Below are positions 52,704-61,818 of a stretch of DNA of 64,000 nt, in pieces (position 1 is the first letter of the stretch; each line of letters starts with the position of its first letter). The stretch covers positions 124,001 to 188,000 of the forward strand of contig CAWFNG010000010.1 in the NCBI GenBank assembly GCA_963817135.1, given 5' to 3'. The stretch is from VAZQ01 sp963817135. Its GTDB lineage: Bacteria > Pseudomonadota > Alphaproteobacteria > Rhizobiales > Xanthobacteraceae. Under the pieces are notes generated by a model. The model did not search any database and was not told the origin of the DNA. It saw only the letters and a program-made list of their open reading frames with translations. Made by a program: the position numbers and the translations under genes.

Positions 52704-53390
52704 ATGAAAAACCGCCTTCGCCTTTCCGCCACCGTTGCTTTCGCTTCCCTCACCTTCGCAGCGGCGCTCGCCCAGGACAGCCGACAGAATGCGCCGGGCC
52801 AGTTCGATTTCTACGTGCTCTCACTCTCCTGGTCGCCATCCTACTGCGATGCCACCGGCGAGCGCGGCACCCCGCCGCAACAGCAATGCGCGTCGCGGCC
52901 CTATTCCTTCGTGGTGCATGGGCTATGGCCGCAATACCAGGCAGGCTTCCCGGAATTCTGCCAACAGCCGGCGCCGCGGCTCGACCGCAACATTGTCTCC
53001 TCCATGCTTGATCTCATGCCGGCACCGCGCCTGATCTTTCAGCAGTGGGACAAGCACGGCACCTGCTCGGGGCTTTCCGCCAACGCCTATTTCGAATTGG
53101 TGCGCAAGGCGCGCGCCGCGGTAAAGATCCCGTCCGAATTCATTGCCCCTAAGGAGACGCTCACGGTGTCGCCGGACGAAGTGGAAGAAGCCTTCGTCAG
53201 GGCCAATGCGGGGCTTGCCCGCGACGGCATGGCGGTCACGTGCAACTCCAGGCGGGTGAGTGAAGTGCGCATCTGCCTGGGCAAAGACATGAGTTTCCGC
53301 TCCTGCCCGGAGATGCACGCCCGCGCCTGCCGGCGCGAGAAACTGGTGATGCCGCCGGTTCGCGCCTCCAGCGCCGCGCTCGCGCGCTGA
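52704..53390 (+). CDS. Ribonuclease T2 family protein
   Basis: Exported RNase of 228 residues with a signal peptide (RLSATVAFASLTFAAALAQ). Both catalytic segments are present: CAS-1 in FVVHGLWPQY (about residue 71) and CAS-2 in QQWDKHGTCSG (about 115), each with its histidine. It cleaves single-stranded RNA in the periplasm, probably for nutrient recovery. Cysteines fit the family's disulfides. Confidence 0.94.
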   Translation: MKNRLRLSATVAFASLTFAAALAQDSRQNAPGQFDFYVLSLSWSPSYCDATGERGTPPQQQCASRPYSFVVHGLWPQYQAGFPEFCQQPAPRLDRNIVSSMLDLMPAPRLIFQQWDKHGTCSGLSANAYFELVRKARAAVKIPSEFIAPKETLTVSPDEVEEAFVRANAGLARDGMAVTCNSRRVSEVRICLGKDMSFRSCPEMHARACRREKLVMPPVRASSAALAR

Positions 53391-53578
53391 TACGTAAGCC
53401 GCTTCGCCAGCGACAGCCTCGCTAGTCCTCGCACGAGGAGCGGACTACTTAGGCCTGCATCTGCACCGCGGTGCGCTGACCACCTCCCTCGGCCCTCATG
53501 GTGAGGAGCGTCGCAGCGCCCGGGCGCTTAAGATAATTTTACAGTGTAGATCGCTGCGGCGCGTCTCGAACATCGCAC

Positions 53579-53728
53579 GTCGGCTTTAGCCGACTTGCGT
53601 ACTTAAGTGCCGATCTAGGGTTAAACCCGAGATCGGGTGGGGGCCGCCCTCGTTCTTCGAGACGGGCGTACGCGAGGGTCTCGGTTGTGGGCGGCTCAGT
53701 GTGCCCGCCCTCCTCAGAACGAGGGCGG
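53579..53728. repeat. Composite palindromic repeat between the RNase T2 and rlmJ genes
   Basis: Three hairpins in a row: GTCGGCT/AGCCGAC (53579-53594), CGATCT-GGGTT/AACCC-AGATCG (53611-53635), and a perfect 13-base pair of arms CCGCCCTCGTTCT (53644-53656) and AGAACGAGGGCGG (53716-53728). Such clusters are common intergenic repeats in this group. The rest of the 375-base gap shows no gene. Confidence 0.7.
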
Positions 53729-53766
53729 AACAGGGGCTGTGCCAATGGCGAACAAGCTATCCTAGC

Positions 53767-54618
53767 ATGAACTACCGCCACGAATTTCACGCCGGCAACT
53801 TTGCCGACGTGTTCAAGCACGCAGCGCTCACCCGTATTCTCGTGCATTTGCGGGAAAAGCTGCAGCCCTTCCGCGTGATCGATACCCATGCCGGAGCCGG
53901 CCTTTATGATCTTGCCAGTGCCGAAGCAAGCCGCAGCGGCGAGTGGCGTGACGGGATTGCGAGGCTCATGGGCGCGCAATTGCCGGAACGCGCGCGCCCG
54001 CTGCTTGCGCCCTACATTGACGCGGTCGCCGCTCTCAACGGCAGCGATCAGCTTGCGTTTTATCCGGGCTCGCCGCTTCTGGTCCGCGCCTGGCTGCGCA
54101 ACGACGATCGCCTCATCGCCTGCGAGCTGGAGCCCAAAGCAGCCGCGGCGCTCGCGCAAAATTTAGGCCGCGACCGGCGCAGCAAAGCAATCAGCATCGA
54201 CGGCTATACGGCGCTCAACGCCTTCATCCCGCCAAAAGAGCGGCGCGGGCTTGTCATCATCGACCCGCCATTCGAACAGACGGATGAATTTTCCCGCCTG
54301 CCTCCCGCACTCGCAGCGGCGCATCGCAAATGGACGAGCGGAATTTATTTTCTGTGGTACCCGATCAAGGATCGCAGAAGCATCGAGGGAATGACGCGTG
54401 CGCTCACGCGCACCGGCATTGCGAAGGTGCTGCGCGCTGAGCTTTTGCTTCCCCCGGCAAGCAACGATCGCCTGCATGCCTGCGGCCTCATCATCGTGAA
54501 CCCGCCATGGCGCATGGAGGGCGAACTTAACGAGATGCTCCCCGCGCTTGCCGAGGCGCTCGCGCCGCGCGGCGGGGCAAGCCATCGCGTCGAGTGGCTG
54601 GTCGGGGAAAAACCATAA
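53767..54618 (+). CDS. rlmJ: 23S rRNA (adenine-2030-N6)-methyltransferase
   Basis: Methyltransferase of 283 residues acting on 23S rRNA. The start MNYRHEFHAGNFADVFKHAA is highly diagnostic of RlmJ. The SAM region reads VIDTHAGAGLYDL (about 38) and the catalytic motif is IIDPPFEQ (DPPF, about residue 165). Length equals the family's. It stands alone behind the palindromic repeats. Confidence 0.95.
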   Translation: MNYRHEFHAGNFADVFKHAALTRILVHLREKLQPFRVIDTHAGAGLYDLASAEASRSGEWRDGIARLMGAQLPERARPLLAPYIDAVAALNGSDQLAFYPGSPLLVRAWLRNDDRLIACELEPKAAAALAQNLGRDRRSKAISIDGYTALNAFIPPKERRGLVIIDPPFEQTDEFSRLPPALAAAHRKWTSGIYFLWYPIKDRRSIEGMTRALTRTGIAKVLRAELLLPPASNDRLHACGLIIVNPPWRMEGELNEMLPALAEALAPRGGASHRVEWLVGEKP

Positions 54619-54742
54619 GCCCGGACAAGTGTCCGGGTTTGGCCCTTTGCCGGTTTCCCACTTTTCCACAGCCGGGGTTTGGCATATTTTGCGGTATCTC
54701 TAGGCGTAGACGTTCCGCCTCCTGTCGGGGCCGGCGGCGTAA

Positions 54743-54835
54743 GCGGAAACCTTCCCCGCTTGTGGTGAATGTCCGGCCGAGCCGCTGCGCCGTGCGGGCC
54801 GGCGACGGAGCAGAAGCGGGGAAAGGAGTTTCCCG
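54743..54835 (+). promoter_or_regulatory. Structured 5' leader of the cold-shock gene that can mask the ribosome site
   Basis: GGAAACC and TTCCCCGCTT (54745-54761) can pair with AAGCGGGGAAAGGAGTTTCC (54814-54833), leaving only an A and an AG bulge. The AAAGGAG ribosome site lies inside this duplex. An inner hairpin (TCCGGCC/GGCCGGC, 54772-54804) closes the loop. A temperature-responsive leader is inferred by analogy with other csp genes. Confidence 0.5.
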
Positions 54836-55051
54836 ATGGCAATGGCAGGCACCGTGAAATTCTACAACGCCGAGCGCGGCTACGGTTTCATCAAGCCGGA
54901 CGATGGCGGACGCGACGTGTTCGTCCATGTTACCGCGGTCGAGCGCGCCGGCCTCAAATCATTGAGCGAGGGCCAGCGCCTCTCCTTCGAAGTCGAGCCC
55001 GACAAGAAAGGCAAAGGCCCAAAGGCCGTCAACCTGGTCATCAGCGCGTAG
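54836..55051 (+). CDS. Cold-shock protein (CspA family)
   Basis: Single-domain nucleic-acid chaperone of 71 residues. The OB-fold has RNP1 as GYGFIKP and RNP2 as DVFVHVTAVE. The start is ATG 54836 or the second Met two codons on. The typical C-terminal VNLVI strand is present. It binds single-stranded RNA/DNA and probably melts RNA structure; a structured leader precedes it. Confidence 0.95.
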   Translation: MAMAGTVKFYNAERGYGFIKPDDGGRDVFVHVTAVERAGLKSLSEGQRLSFEVEPDKKGKGPKAVNLVISA

Positions 55052-55066
55052 AGTGGGGGAGGGATT

Positions 55067-55093
55067 TCCGGATTTCGCCGAGCGAAATCCGGA
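55067..55093. terminator. Strong hairpin between convergent genes
   Basis: TCCGGATTTCGC (55067-55078) and GCGAAATCCGGA (55082-55093) form a perfect 12-base stem with a 3-base loop. It lies 15 bases after the csp stop and 18 before the end of the convergent outer-membrane gene. No T-run follows, so it may be a stabilising 3' hairpin or a repeat fragment. Confidence 0.5.
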
Positions 55094-55110
55094 GCACAGC
55101 GATTCGTGGT

Positions 55111-55782
55111 TCAGAACCGCACGTTCAAGCCGGCGCGGAAGACGTTTTCATAAAACGATACTTGGCCGCTGCCGATGAGCGCGCAGTTGAAACCACAATT
55201 GAAATTGCCGAGATCGACAAACAAATACTCGGCCTTGATGCTCACGTTGTTGAGCACGCCGTACTCTATCCCCAGGCCCATCGTCCAGCCCGCATTGGTA
55301 ATGCTGCCGCCCGGAAAACCGGGAAGCGTGGCGCTGATATCGCCCAGCGCCAATCCCGCGGTGAGGTAGGGCAGGAACCGGTCGAAGGCGTAGCCCAGGC
55401 GGCCGCGCGCGGTTGCGAGCCAATGATTGCGGGTGCTGCAGCCGGGAGCGCAGAAGACGTTGGTCGAGCCGCTGACCCCCGACCAGTCGATGTCGCCTTC
55501 GAGGCCGGCGACCAGCGCGCCGAACTGCCAGTTGTAGCCGATGGTCCCGCCGATGAGCCCGCCCGAGACATTGAATTTGTCGATGCCGTCCCACTGCGAC
55601 CGGCCCCACGCGCCGCCTCCGTTGATGCCGAGATAAAATCCGTTCCACCGGTAGATCGGACTGTAGATGGGCGCGGTCGCGATGGGCGCCGCATAGCCCG
55701 GGGAAAGATCGGCGGCCTGGACGGATCTCACGGCGAGGGGAACGGTGAGCAGCGATACCAGCGCAACAACAGCACGCTTCAT
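55111..55782 (-). CDS. Outer-membrane beta-barrel protein (Omp31/porin-like family)
   Basis: 223 residues with a signal peptide (VVALVSLLTVPLAVRSVQAA). The mature protein begins with the rhizobial pattern IYRWNGFYLGINGGGAWG and shows alternating strand patterns, repeated GxxGxxxGY turns (GGTIGYNWQFGALVAGLEG) and the typical C-terminal strand AGLNVRF ending in Phe. Two cysteine pairs occur in a surface loop (FCAPGCST) and near the end. It is a structural surface protein of unknown ligand. Confidence 0.9.
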   Translation of the reverse strand: MKRAVVALVSLLTVPLAVRSVQAADLSPGYAAPIATAPIYSPIYRWNGFYLGINGGGAWGRSQWDGIDKFNVSGGLIGGTIGYNWQFGALVAGLEGDIDWSGVSGSTNVFCAPGCSTRNHWLATARGRLGYAFDRFLPYLTAGLALGDISATLPGFPGGSITNAGWTMGLGIEYGVLNNVSIKAEYLFVDLGNFNCGFNCALIGSGQVSFYENVFRAGLNVRF

Positions 55783-56027
55783 GACACCCTCCGACAAGTA
55801 GAAACGTGAGCGCGACAGTATTACAAAACGTCTCGTCGTCTAGTGCCGCGAAACAACAATCAAATTCTACGCCCCTAAACTTGCGCAAATTTCATCAAAA
55901 CCTTCCGATATGGTCAACAAACAATTAAATACTTACCAGTCGCGCAACGAAGTCGTCGCGCCGCGCTCTCGCTTAGGGCATTGGCAAAACTGGCCCGGCA
56001 CGGGCGCAACGCTTACTTTGAAGAGCC

Positions 56028-58082
56028 ATGAACGCAGGCAAGAAAGACACCGACCCGACGATCGAGACTGACCTCGCCGACGCGGACGAAGAGGAGGCGC
56101 TGCCGCAACCCGGGGAGGACATCGAGCTTGCCGCCACCGGGTCGCTCGGCGAAGGCCGCGCCGCCATTGCGCGCCATGCCAAAATCGCGCCGTCGGCTCC
56201 CGGCGTCTACCGCATGATCGACGGCAAAGGCGACGTCCTCTACGTCGGCAAGGCCAAGAATATCCGCAAGCGTATCATCGCCTATACGCGCCCGACCGGC
56301 TACGAGCCGCGCATCGAGCGGATGATCGCCGCCACCGCCTCCCTCGAATTCGTCACCACCGCCACCGAGACCGAGGCGCTGCTCCTTGAAGCCAATCTGA
56401 TCAAGCGGCTGCGTCCGCGGTTCAACGTCCTCCTGCGCGACGACAAATCGTTTCCCTATATCATGATCACGGCGGATCACTGGGCGCCGCAGATCCTCAA
56501 GCACCGCGGCGCGCGCACGCGGCAAGGCAGCTACTACGGTCCATTCGCCTCGGTGTGGGCCGTGAACCGCACAATCACGGCGTTGCAGCGCGCCTTCCTC
56601 CTGCGCTCTTGCTCGGATGGCTTTTTCGAAAGCCGCACGCGACCGTGCCTTCTCTATCAGATCAAGCGCTGCTCGGGGCCATGCACGCGCGAGATCGAAT
56701 TTGCCGAATATACCGAGCTGGTGCGCGAGGCGAACGCGTTTCTCTCCGGCAAAAGCCAGGCAGTGAAGGACGAGTTGGCCGGCGAAATGGAAAAAGCATC
56801 CGCCGCGCTCGAGTTCGAGCGTGCCGCAATCTACCGCGACCGCCTCGCCGCCCTCTCTGCCGTGCAATCGCACCAGGGCATCAATCCGCGCGGCGTCGAG
56901 GAAGCCGACGTGTTCGCGCTGCATCAGGCCGGCGGGTTCCATTGCGTGCAGGTGTTCTTTTTCCGCGCCGGGCAGAACTGGGGCAACCGTGCGTATTTTC
57001 CGCGCGCGGATCGCGCGTTCGCTGCCGGCGAGGTGCTCAGCGCATTTCTCGGTCAGTTCTATGACGACAAGCCTTGCCCTGCCTGCATCTTTATCTCGCA
57101 CCCGATCGCCGAGCAGGCGCTCGTGGCGGAAGCGCTGAGCACGAAGAGCGGCCACAAGGTCGAGGTAAGCGTGCCGCAGCGCGGCGAGAAGAAGGAGCTG
57201 GTCGAACATGCGCTCGCCAATGCGCGCGAGGCGCTCGCCCGCAAGCTCGCCGAGAGCTCCTCGCAACGCAAGCTCCTGGAGGCGCTGGGTGAGACCTTCG
57301 GCCTGCCGCGGGCGCCCGTCCGCATCGAAGTATTCGACAACAGCCACATCCAGGGCAGCAACGCCGTGGGCGCGATGGTGGTGGCGGGCACGGAAGGCTT
57401 TCAAAAGAACCAGTATCGCAAGTTCAACATCCGCTCGTCCGACCTCACGCCCGGCGACGATTTCGCCATGATGCGCGAAGTGTTGAGCCGCCGCTTCAAG
57501 CGGTTGCTCAGTGAGGCGCCGCGCCCGCAACCGCCCACCTCGCCGCAAGCGGTGCTGGCCATGGCGCCGGCCGAGGGCGGCGCGCCCATCGACATCAGCG
57601 GCGCCGGCGATGGCGCCGCTGATTCCCCCTGGCCCGATCTTGTGCTCGTCGACGGCGGGCGCGGCCAGCTCAGCGCGGCGCAGGAGACGCTCTCAGCACT
57701 GGGCATTGTCGATCTGCCGCTGGTGGCGATCGCCAAGGGGCCTGAGCGTGATGCCGGCCTCGAAACGTTCTTCATGCCGGGACGCGACCCATTCAAGCTC
57801 AAGCCGCGCGATCCGGTGCTTTATTTCGTTCAGCGCCTGCGCGACGAGGCGCACCGATTCGCGGTTGGCTCACATCGCGTCCGTCGCCGCCGCGATATTC
57901 GCGAAGCGGGCCTGCAGGAAATTCCCGGGGTGGGCCCAAGCCGCAAGCGCGCGCTGCTGCATCATTTCGGAACGCTGAAGGCGGTCGAACGCGCAGCACC
58001 CGCCGACCTTGCCAAGGTCCCCGGCATCAGCGCGGAGACCGCGCGCAAAATCTACGCCTTCTTTCACGACCAGGCGGGGTAG
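56028..58082 (+). CDS. uvrC: UvrABC excinuclease subunit C
   Basis: Nucleotide-excision repair nuclease of 684 residues. After a variable acidic N-terminus, the GIY-YIG domain has APGVYRMIDGKGDVLYVGKA (about 56-76). The UVR motif is in AGEMEKASAALEFERAAIYRD (about 250). The RNase H-like nuclease domain has VEVFDNSHIQGSNAVGAMV-type sequence and VLVDGGRGQLSAA. The C-terminal HhH pair is IPGVGPSRKRALLHHFG and VPGISAETARKI. A low-complexity insert (RPQPPTSPQAVLAMAPAEGG) at about 505-540 is typical of rhizobial UvrC. Confidence 0.95.
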   Translation: MNAGKKDTDPTIETDLADADEEEALPQPGEDIELAATGSLGEGRAAIARHAKIAPSAPGVYRMIDGKGDVLYVGKAKNIRKRIIAYTRPTGYEPRIERMIAATASLEFVTTATETEALLLEANLIKRLRPRFNVLLRDDKSFPYIMITADHWAPQILKHRGARTRQGSYYGPFASVWAVNRTITALQRAFLLRSCSDGFFESRTRPCLLYQIKRCSGPCTREIEFAEYTELVREANAFLSGKSQAVKDELAGEMEKASAALEFERAAIYRDRLAALSAVQSHQGINPRGVEEADVFALHQAGGFHCVQVFFFRAGQNWGNRAYFPRADRAFAAGEVLSAFLGQFYDDKPCPACIFISHPIAEQALVAEALSTKSGHKVEVSVPQRGEKKELVEHALANAREALARKLAESSSQRKLLEALGETFGLPRAPVRIEVFDNSHIQGSNAVGAMVVAGTEGFQKNQYRKFNIRSSDLTPGDDFAMMREVLSRRFKRLLSEAPRPQPPTSPQAVLAMAPAEGGAPIDISGAGDGAADSPWPDLVLVDGGRGQLSAAQETLSALGIVDLPLVAIAKGPERDAGLETFFMPGRDPFKLKPRDPVLYFVQRLRDEAHRFAVGSHRVRRRRDIREAGLQEIPGVGPSRKRALLHHFGTLKAVERAAPADLAKVPGISAETARKIYAFFHDQAG

Positions 58083-58087
58083 TCCGG

Positions 58088-58993
58088 ATGGAGTGCAAGC
58101 CGGGGACGGCGGTTCCGATATTGCGCGAGCCGCTTGTTGCATTACATCCCAGTGCCATGTCCTTTGTGACTATGACGGCAAACGCCGAGGAGGGCGCGCA
58201 GGCAAAGCCCGTTTCAAGACGGAAGCTCGCGCGCTTCGTGCGGCCGCTGCTCGGTCTGATCCTTCCCCTCGCTTTGGCCCTCGCCTGGGAGATTGCGGTG
58301 CGCGCTGGCCTTTCCGACGGCCGCCTCGTGCCGCCGCCGTCGGTCATCATTGCGACCTTCACGGATCTCGCTCGCACCGGCGAGCTTGAGCGCCACGCCA
58401 CTGCTACGCTGTCGCGCGTAATCGCCGGCTTTGCGTTTGGCGTGTTCGCCGGCACCTTGTTCGGGGCAGTGACCGGCTATTCCGGATTGACCAACCGGTT
58501 GGTCGATCCCACCTTGCAGGCGTTGCGCGCCATCCCCTCGATTGCCTGGGTGCCACTGTTCATCCTCTGGTTCGGCATTTTCGAAGCGTCCAAGGTCATT
58601 CTCATCGCGGTCGGCGTGTTCTTTCCGGTCTATCTCGGCGTCATGGGGGCGGTGCTTTCCGTCGATCGCAAGATCGTGGAGGTTGGCCGCGCCTTTCGCC
58701 TGACTGGCGCGGCGATGGTGCGGCGCATTCTGTTGCCGGCAGTGATGCCCGCCTATGTCATCTCGCTGCGCGCTGGAATGGGACTCGGCTGGATGTTCGT
58801 GGTAGCTGCAGAATTCATGGGCGCCTCGCAAGGACTGGGTTTTCTGCTGATCGACGGACAGCAGCTCGGCAAGCCCGCCCAGATCGTCGCCGCCATTGTC
58901 GCCTTTGCCATTCTCGGGAAATTGACGGATTGGCTGATTGTGCTGGTGGCGGCGCCGTTCCTGCGCTGGGAAGACCGGTTTGCGCGTCGGTGA
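58088..58993 (+). CDS. ABC transporter permease, SsuC/TauC/nitrate type
   Basis: Inner-membrane permease of up to 301 residues with about six helices. The membrane part starts PLLGLILPLALALAWEIAVR, and the coupling loop is VGRAFRLTGAAMVRRILLPAVMPAYVISLRAG. These systems import sulfonates, taurine, nitrate or pyrimidine precursors. No substrate-binding gene is adjacent, so the substrate is open. The start is uncertain: Met codons at 58157 or 58172 would give a shorter N-terminus more like homologues. Confidence 0.87.
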   Translation: MECKPGTAVPILREPLVALHPSAMSFVTMTANAEEGAQAKPVSRRKLARFVRPLLGLILPLALALAWEIAVRAGLSDGRLVPPPSVIIATFTDLARTGELERHATATLSRVIAGFAFGVFAGTLFGAVTGYSGLTNRLVDPTLQALRAIPSIAWVPLFILWFGIFEASKVILIAVGVFFPVYLGVMGAVLSVDRKIVEVGRAFRLTGAAMVRRILLPAVMPAYVISLRAGMGLGWMFVVAAEFMGASQGLGFLLIDGQQLGKPAQIVAAIVAFAILGKLTDWLIVLVAAPFLRWEDRFARR

Positions 58994-59004
58994 AGAGTGG
59001 GGCG

Positions 59005-59796
59005 ATGCTGGTTCTCGATCGCGTCAGCAAGACCTATCCCAACGGGGTGCACGCGCTGGAAGGCGTATCGCTTGAAGTCGCGCTCGGCGAAATTCTTGTC
59101 GTCATCGGCGGCTCGGGTTGCGGCAAATCCACCATGCTGCGGGCGATCTGCGGGCTCGATCCGCCGAGTCAGGGCAGCGTGGTGCTGGACGGCAGCGCGA
59201 TCACCGGGCCGCATGAGCGCATCGGCATCATCTTTCAGGAGCCGCGGCTATTGCCCTGGCTGCGGGTTGCCGACAATGTCGGCTTCGGCCTCGACGGAAC
59301 AGCCAAAGGAGAAAGAGCAAACCGCGTCGCCAGCGCGCTTCTCCGGGTAGGGCTCAGCGACAAAGCACGCGTCTGGCCGCGCGAACTTTCCGGCGGCCAG
59401 GCCCAACGCGTCGCCATCGCGCGGGCACTTGTTCCGCGACCGGAAGTGCTGCTGCTTGACGAGCCGTTCTCCGCGCTCGATGCCTTCACCCGCGCCGACC
59501 TGCAGGATCACCTGCTCGATCTGTGGGCGGATTCCAAGCCCACGCTGGTAATGGTCACCCATGACGTCGAGGAAGCGATCGTGCTCGCCGATCGCATTAT
59601 GGTCATGCGCCCGCATCCCGGCCGTGTATTTGCGGAGATTCCCTGCGAGCTGCCGCGCCCGCGCGACCGCCAGTCCGCGGCTTTCGATTTCGTCAAGCGC
59701 CGCGTGCTCGCCGCGCTCGACCGCTCTCTGGAGCGCGCGTCGGTAACGGACGACGGTGAAACCAGGGCCGCAGCCGGCGGCGGCATGTGGTGGTAG
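59005..59796 (+). CDS. ABC transporter ATP-binding protein, SsuB/TauB type
   Basis: ATPase of 263 residues. Walker A is GGSGCGKST (about 36), the Q-loop is GIIFQEPRLLPWLRVADNV, the signature is LSGGQAQRVAIARAL (about 133), Walker B is LLLDEPFSALD and the switch histidine is VTHDVEEA. It powers the permease encoded 11 bases upstream. The C-terminus ends with a short glycine-tryptophan tail (GGGMWW). ATG 59005 lies directly after the permease stop. Confidence 0.93.
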   Translation: MLVLDRVSKTYPNGVHALEGVSLEVALGEILVVIGGSGCGKSTMLRAICGLDPPSQGSVVLDGSAITGPHERIGIIFQEPRLLPWLRVADNVGFGLDGTAKGERANRVASALLRVGLSDKARVWPRELSGGQAQRVAIARALVPRPEVLLLDEPFSALDAFTRADLQDHLLDLWADSKPTLVMVTHDVEEAIVLADRIMVMRPHPGRVFAEIPCELPRPRDRQSAAFDFVKRRVLAALDRSLERASVTDDGETRAAAGGGMWW

Positions 59797-59845
59797 GGCT
59801 CTGCACCAATCACAGACGACAGAGGACGGAAATAGCGAGGACGAA

Positions 59846-60355
59846 ATGGATGCCACAACATTGCGGGCGCTCCAGGCGCCGCTGAAAGAGCGCTACAAGG
59901 GCGAACCGAGGGCCGCCATCATCACCTTGAAAGCCAAAGGCACCCTCGACGACGCCCACATCGCATGCAAGGTCGAGACCGGTCGCGCGCTTGCGGTTGC
60001 GGGCCTGCATCCCGCGACCGGCGGCTCCGGGCTGGAACTGTGCTCCGGCGATATGCTGCTGGAGGCGTTGGTCGCTTGTGCCGGCGTGACACTGAAGGCG
60101 GTTGCGACGGCGCTTGAAATTCCGCTCAAGTCGGGAACGGTATCGGCTGAAGGCGATCTCGATTTTCGCGGCACGCTGGGCGTTGCCAAGGATGTGCCGG
60201 TCGGTTTTGCGAAGATCCGCCTGCATTTCGATGTTGCAACTGATGCGCCGCAAGACAAGCTCGATCAGCTTCTCAAGCTCACCGAGCGCTATTGCGTTGT
60301 CTATCAGACGCTCAAGAGCGGACCGCCCATCGACGTGCGGCTCAAGCGGGCGTAA
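59846..60355 (+). CDS. OsmC-family protein (second copy)
   Basis: 169 residues of the broader OsmC fold. The cysteine motifs are ALVACAGVTLKAVA (about 77) and TERYCVVYQTLKSGPP (about 148), as in organic hydroperoxide or sulfide-linked thiol peroxidases. It differs strongly from the OsmC at 16475-16897 and has a longer N-terminus. ATG 59846 follows GCGAGGACGAA. It may share the transcript of the ABC genes (50-base gap). Confidence 0.9.
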   Translation: MDATTLRALQAPLKERYKGEPRAAIITLKAKGTLDDAHIACKVETGRALAVAGLHPATGGSGLELCSGDMLLEALVACAGVTLKAVATALEIPLKSGTVSAEGDLDFRGTLGVAKDVPVGFAKIRLHFDVATDAPQDKLDQLLKLTERYCVVYQTLKSGPPIDVRLKRA

Positions 60356-60421
60356 CGAGGCGTGTCCCGGATAAGGCCTAGCACGAGCGCACCGCTCACT
60401 TTGCGGGCGCCCGGGAAACGC

Positions 60422-61765
60422 TCAGACGTTATGCAGCGAAAGGGACTTATGCTTGTCGTCTTCGTCCTTCGCTGCGGGGACTTGCATCTGCTCGCTGCGC
60501 TCCGGCAGCTGCAGCGCCTCGGCGCGCACCGGCCGCGGCGGCGAGAACAGGAAGCCCTGACCGTAGCGTACATCGTGGTCGAGAAGATCGATCACGTTGC
60601 TCTCGGTCTCGATTCGATCGGCGATAAGGTCGATGCCAAAGCGGCCAAGCAGGTCGGAAAACCCGGCAGGCTCGTTCTCCCCCGTCACCGCGCCGGGCCG
60701 ATGTAAGAGGCGCGACGCGTGCACCTTGACGAAACGGAAGCCGCGATTGGCGAGCTCGCCCGGCTCGACGCGCAAGTCGGCAAGGTTGTCCATGGAGAAG
60801 CGATAGCCGCGCCCGGCAAGCTCGGCGAGCGCCTCGTATTCGGCACGGCCCATCGCGCGCACCGCGTTCTGGCTGAATTCGAAGATGAGCGCAGAGGCAA
60901 TTGCCCGGTTGGCATCCATGAAATCGAGAAACTGCGAAAAGGCGCTCGCATCATTCAACGTGGCGGGCGATAGGTTGCAGAACACGCCGATTTCGCGACT
61001 CTTGAGGAGCAGCCTCCGCACAATGGCAACGCAGCGGAAGGCGACGAAATAATCGAGCTTCGGCATGAGGCCGTCGCTCTCGGCCTGCGATATGAAATCG
61101 CTGGCATTGAGCACCTCGCCGGTCTCGGTGCGCAGCCGCGCCAGTGCTTCGTAATAGCGCACCTTGCGCTGGGGGAGGCTCACGATCGGCTGCAGATAAA
61201 GATCGATGCGGCTCTCTTCGATGGCAGAGCGAATGACCGGCAACGGGATCGCGCGCGACGGCGCGGCGCCGGGGCTTGAGGCGACCTCGCTCCTCGGCGG
61301 CGCAACTTCCGATGCGGCGGCTGCCGCGGCCGGCGCTCGCGGGCGAGCCACCGACTGGGCGAGCGCGTCAATGAGGCCCTGATGGCTGTCGACGGTTTCC
61401 GCGAGCCGCTTGACCAGAATCCCAAGCTCGCCGACTTCGAGGGTGAGCGGGTCGGTCACCGCGCGGGTCTGATCGAGTGCGTTCTCGACCTTCGTTTCCA
61501 GCGCCGCCAGTCGCCGGCCCATCTCCGCGAGTTGGCGGGCGAGATCGGTCGTGGCGCGGGACAAGTCGGCGAGTTGCGTGCCGATCATGGAGCGCAATCC
61601 AAGGCGCGCTGAAACGAAGTTATAAAGCGCCAGCACCGCCAGGGTGACGCTCCCTAGCGTTGCCGCCTGCGAGGCGTTGAGTCCGAAATAAAGGTAGCCG
61701 AGGGCGCCGGCGGAGCCCGCGATGATGAACACGCAGACTGCAACAAAAATGGTAGCAAGCCGCAT
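60422..61765 (-). CDS. Membrane-anchored degenerate EAL-domain protein
   Basis: 447 residues with two N-terminal transmembrane helices (about 5-25 and 35-55), a coiled-coil (about 60-130, LARQLAEMGRRLAALETKVEN) and an Ala/Pro-rich linker. The C-terminal EAL fold keeps YYEALARLR (about 207) but replaces the metal-binding DDFG by DNLADLR (about 325) and the T/N-type EIT motif by EFSQNAVRA. The substrate lysine/aspartate strand reads VKVHAS. It therefore probably binds rather than cleaves c-di-GMP. The start is taken as ATG 61765 (MRLATIFVAVC). Confidence 0.88.
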   Translation of the reverse strand: MRLATIFVAVCVFIIAGSAGALGYLYFGLNASQAATLGSVTLAVLALYNFVSARLGLRSMIGTQLADLSRATTDLARQLAEMGRRLAALETKVENALDQTRAVTDPLTLEVGELGILVKRLAETVDSHQGLIDALAQSVARPRAPAAAAAASEVAPPRSEVASSPGAAPSRAIPLPVIRSAIEESRIDLYLQPIVSLPQRKVRYYEALARLRTETGEVLNASDFISQAESDGLMPKLDYFVAFRCVAIVRRLLLKSREIGVFCNLSPATLNDASAFSQFLDFMDANRAIASALIFEFSQNAVRAMGRAEYEALAELAGRGYRFSMDNLADLRVEPGELANRGFRFVKVHASRLLHRPGAVTGENEPAGFSDLLGRFGIDLIADRIETESNVIDLLDHDVRYGQGFLFSPPRPVRAEALQLPERSEQMQVPAAKDEDDKHKSLSLHNV

Positions 61766-61818
61766 GGAGTGTTTTGCCCGAATCGTGCCGAGGGAGCCTC
61801 CCATGAGGCGGTGCGCCC

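Noticed and set aside
56013..57548. 511-residue open frame antisense to uvrC
   Set aside because: Long only because of high GC content. The plus strand has all UvrC motifs.
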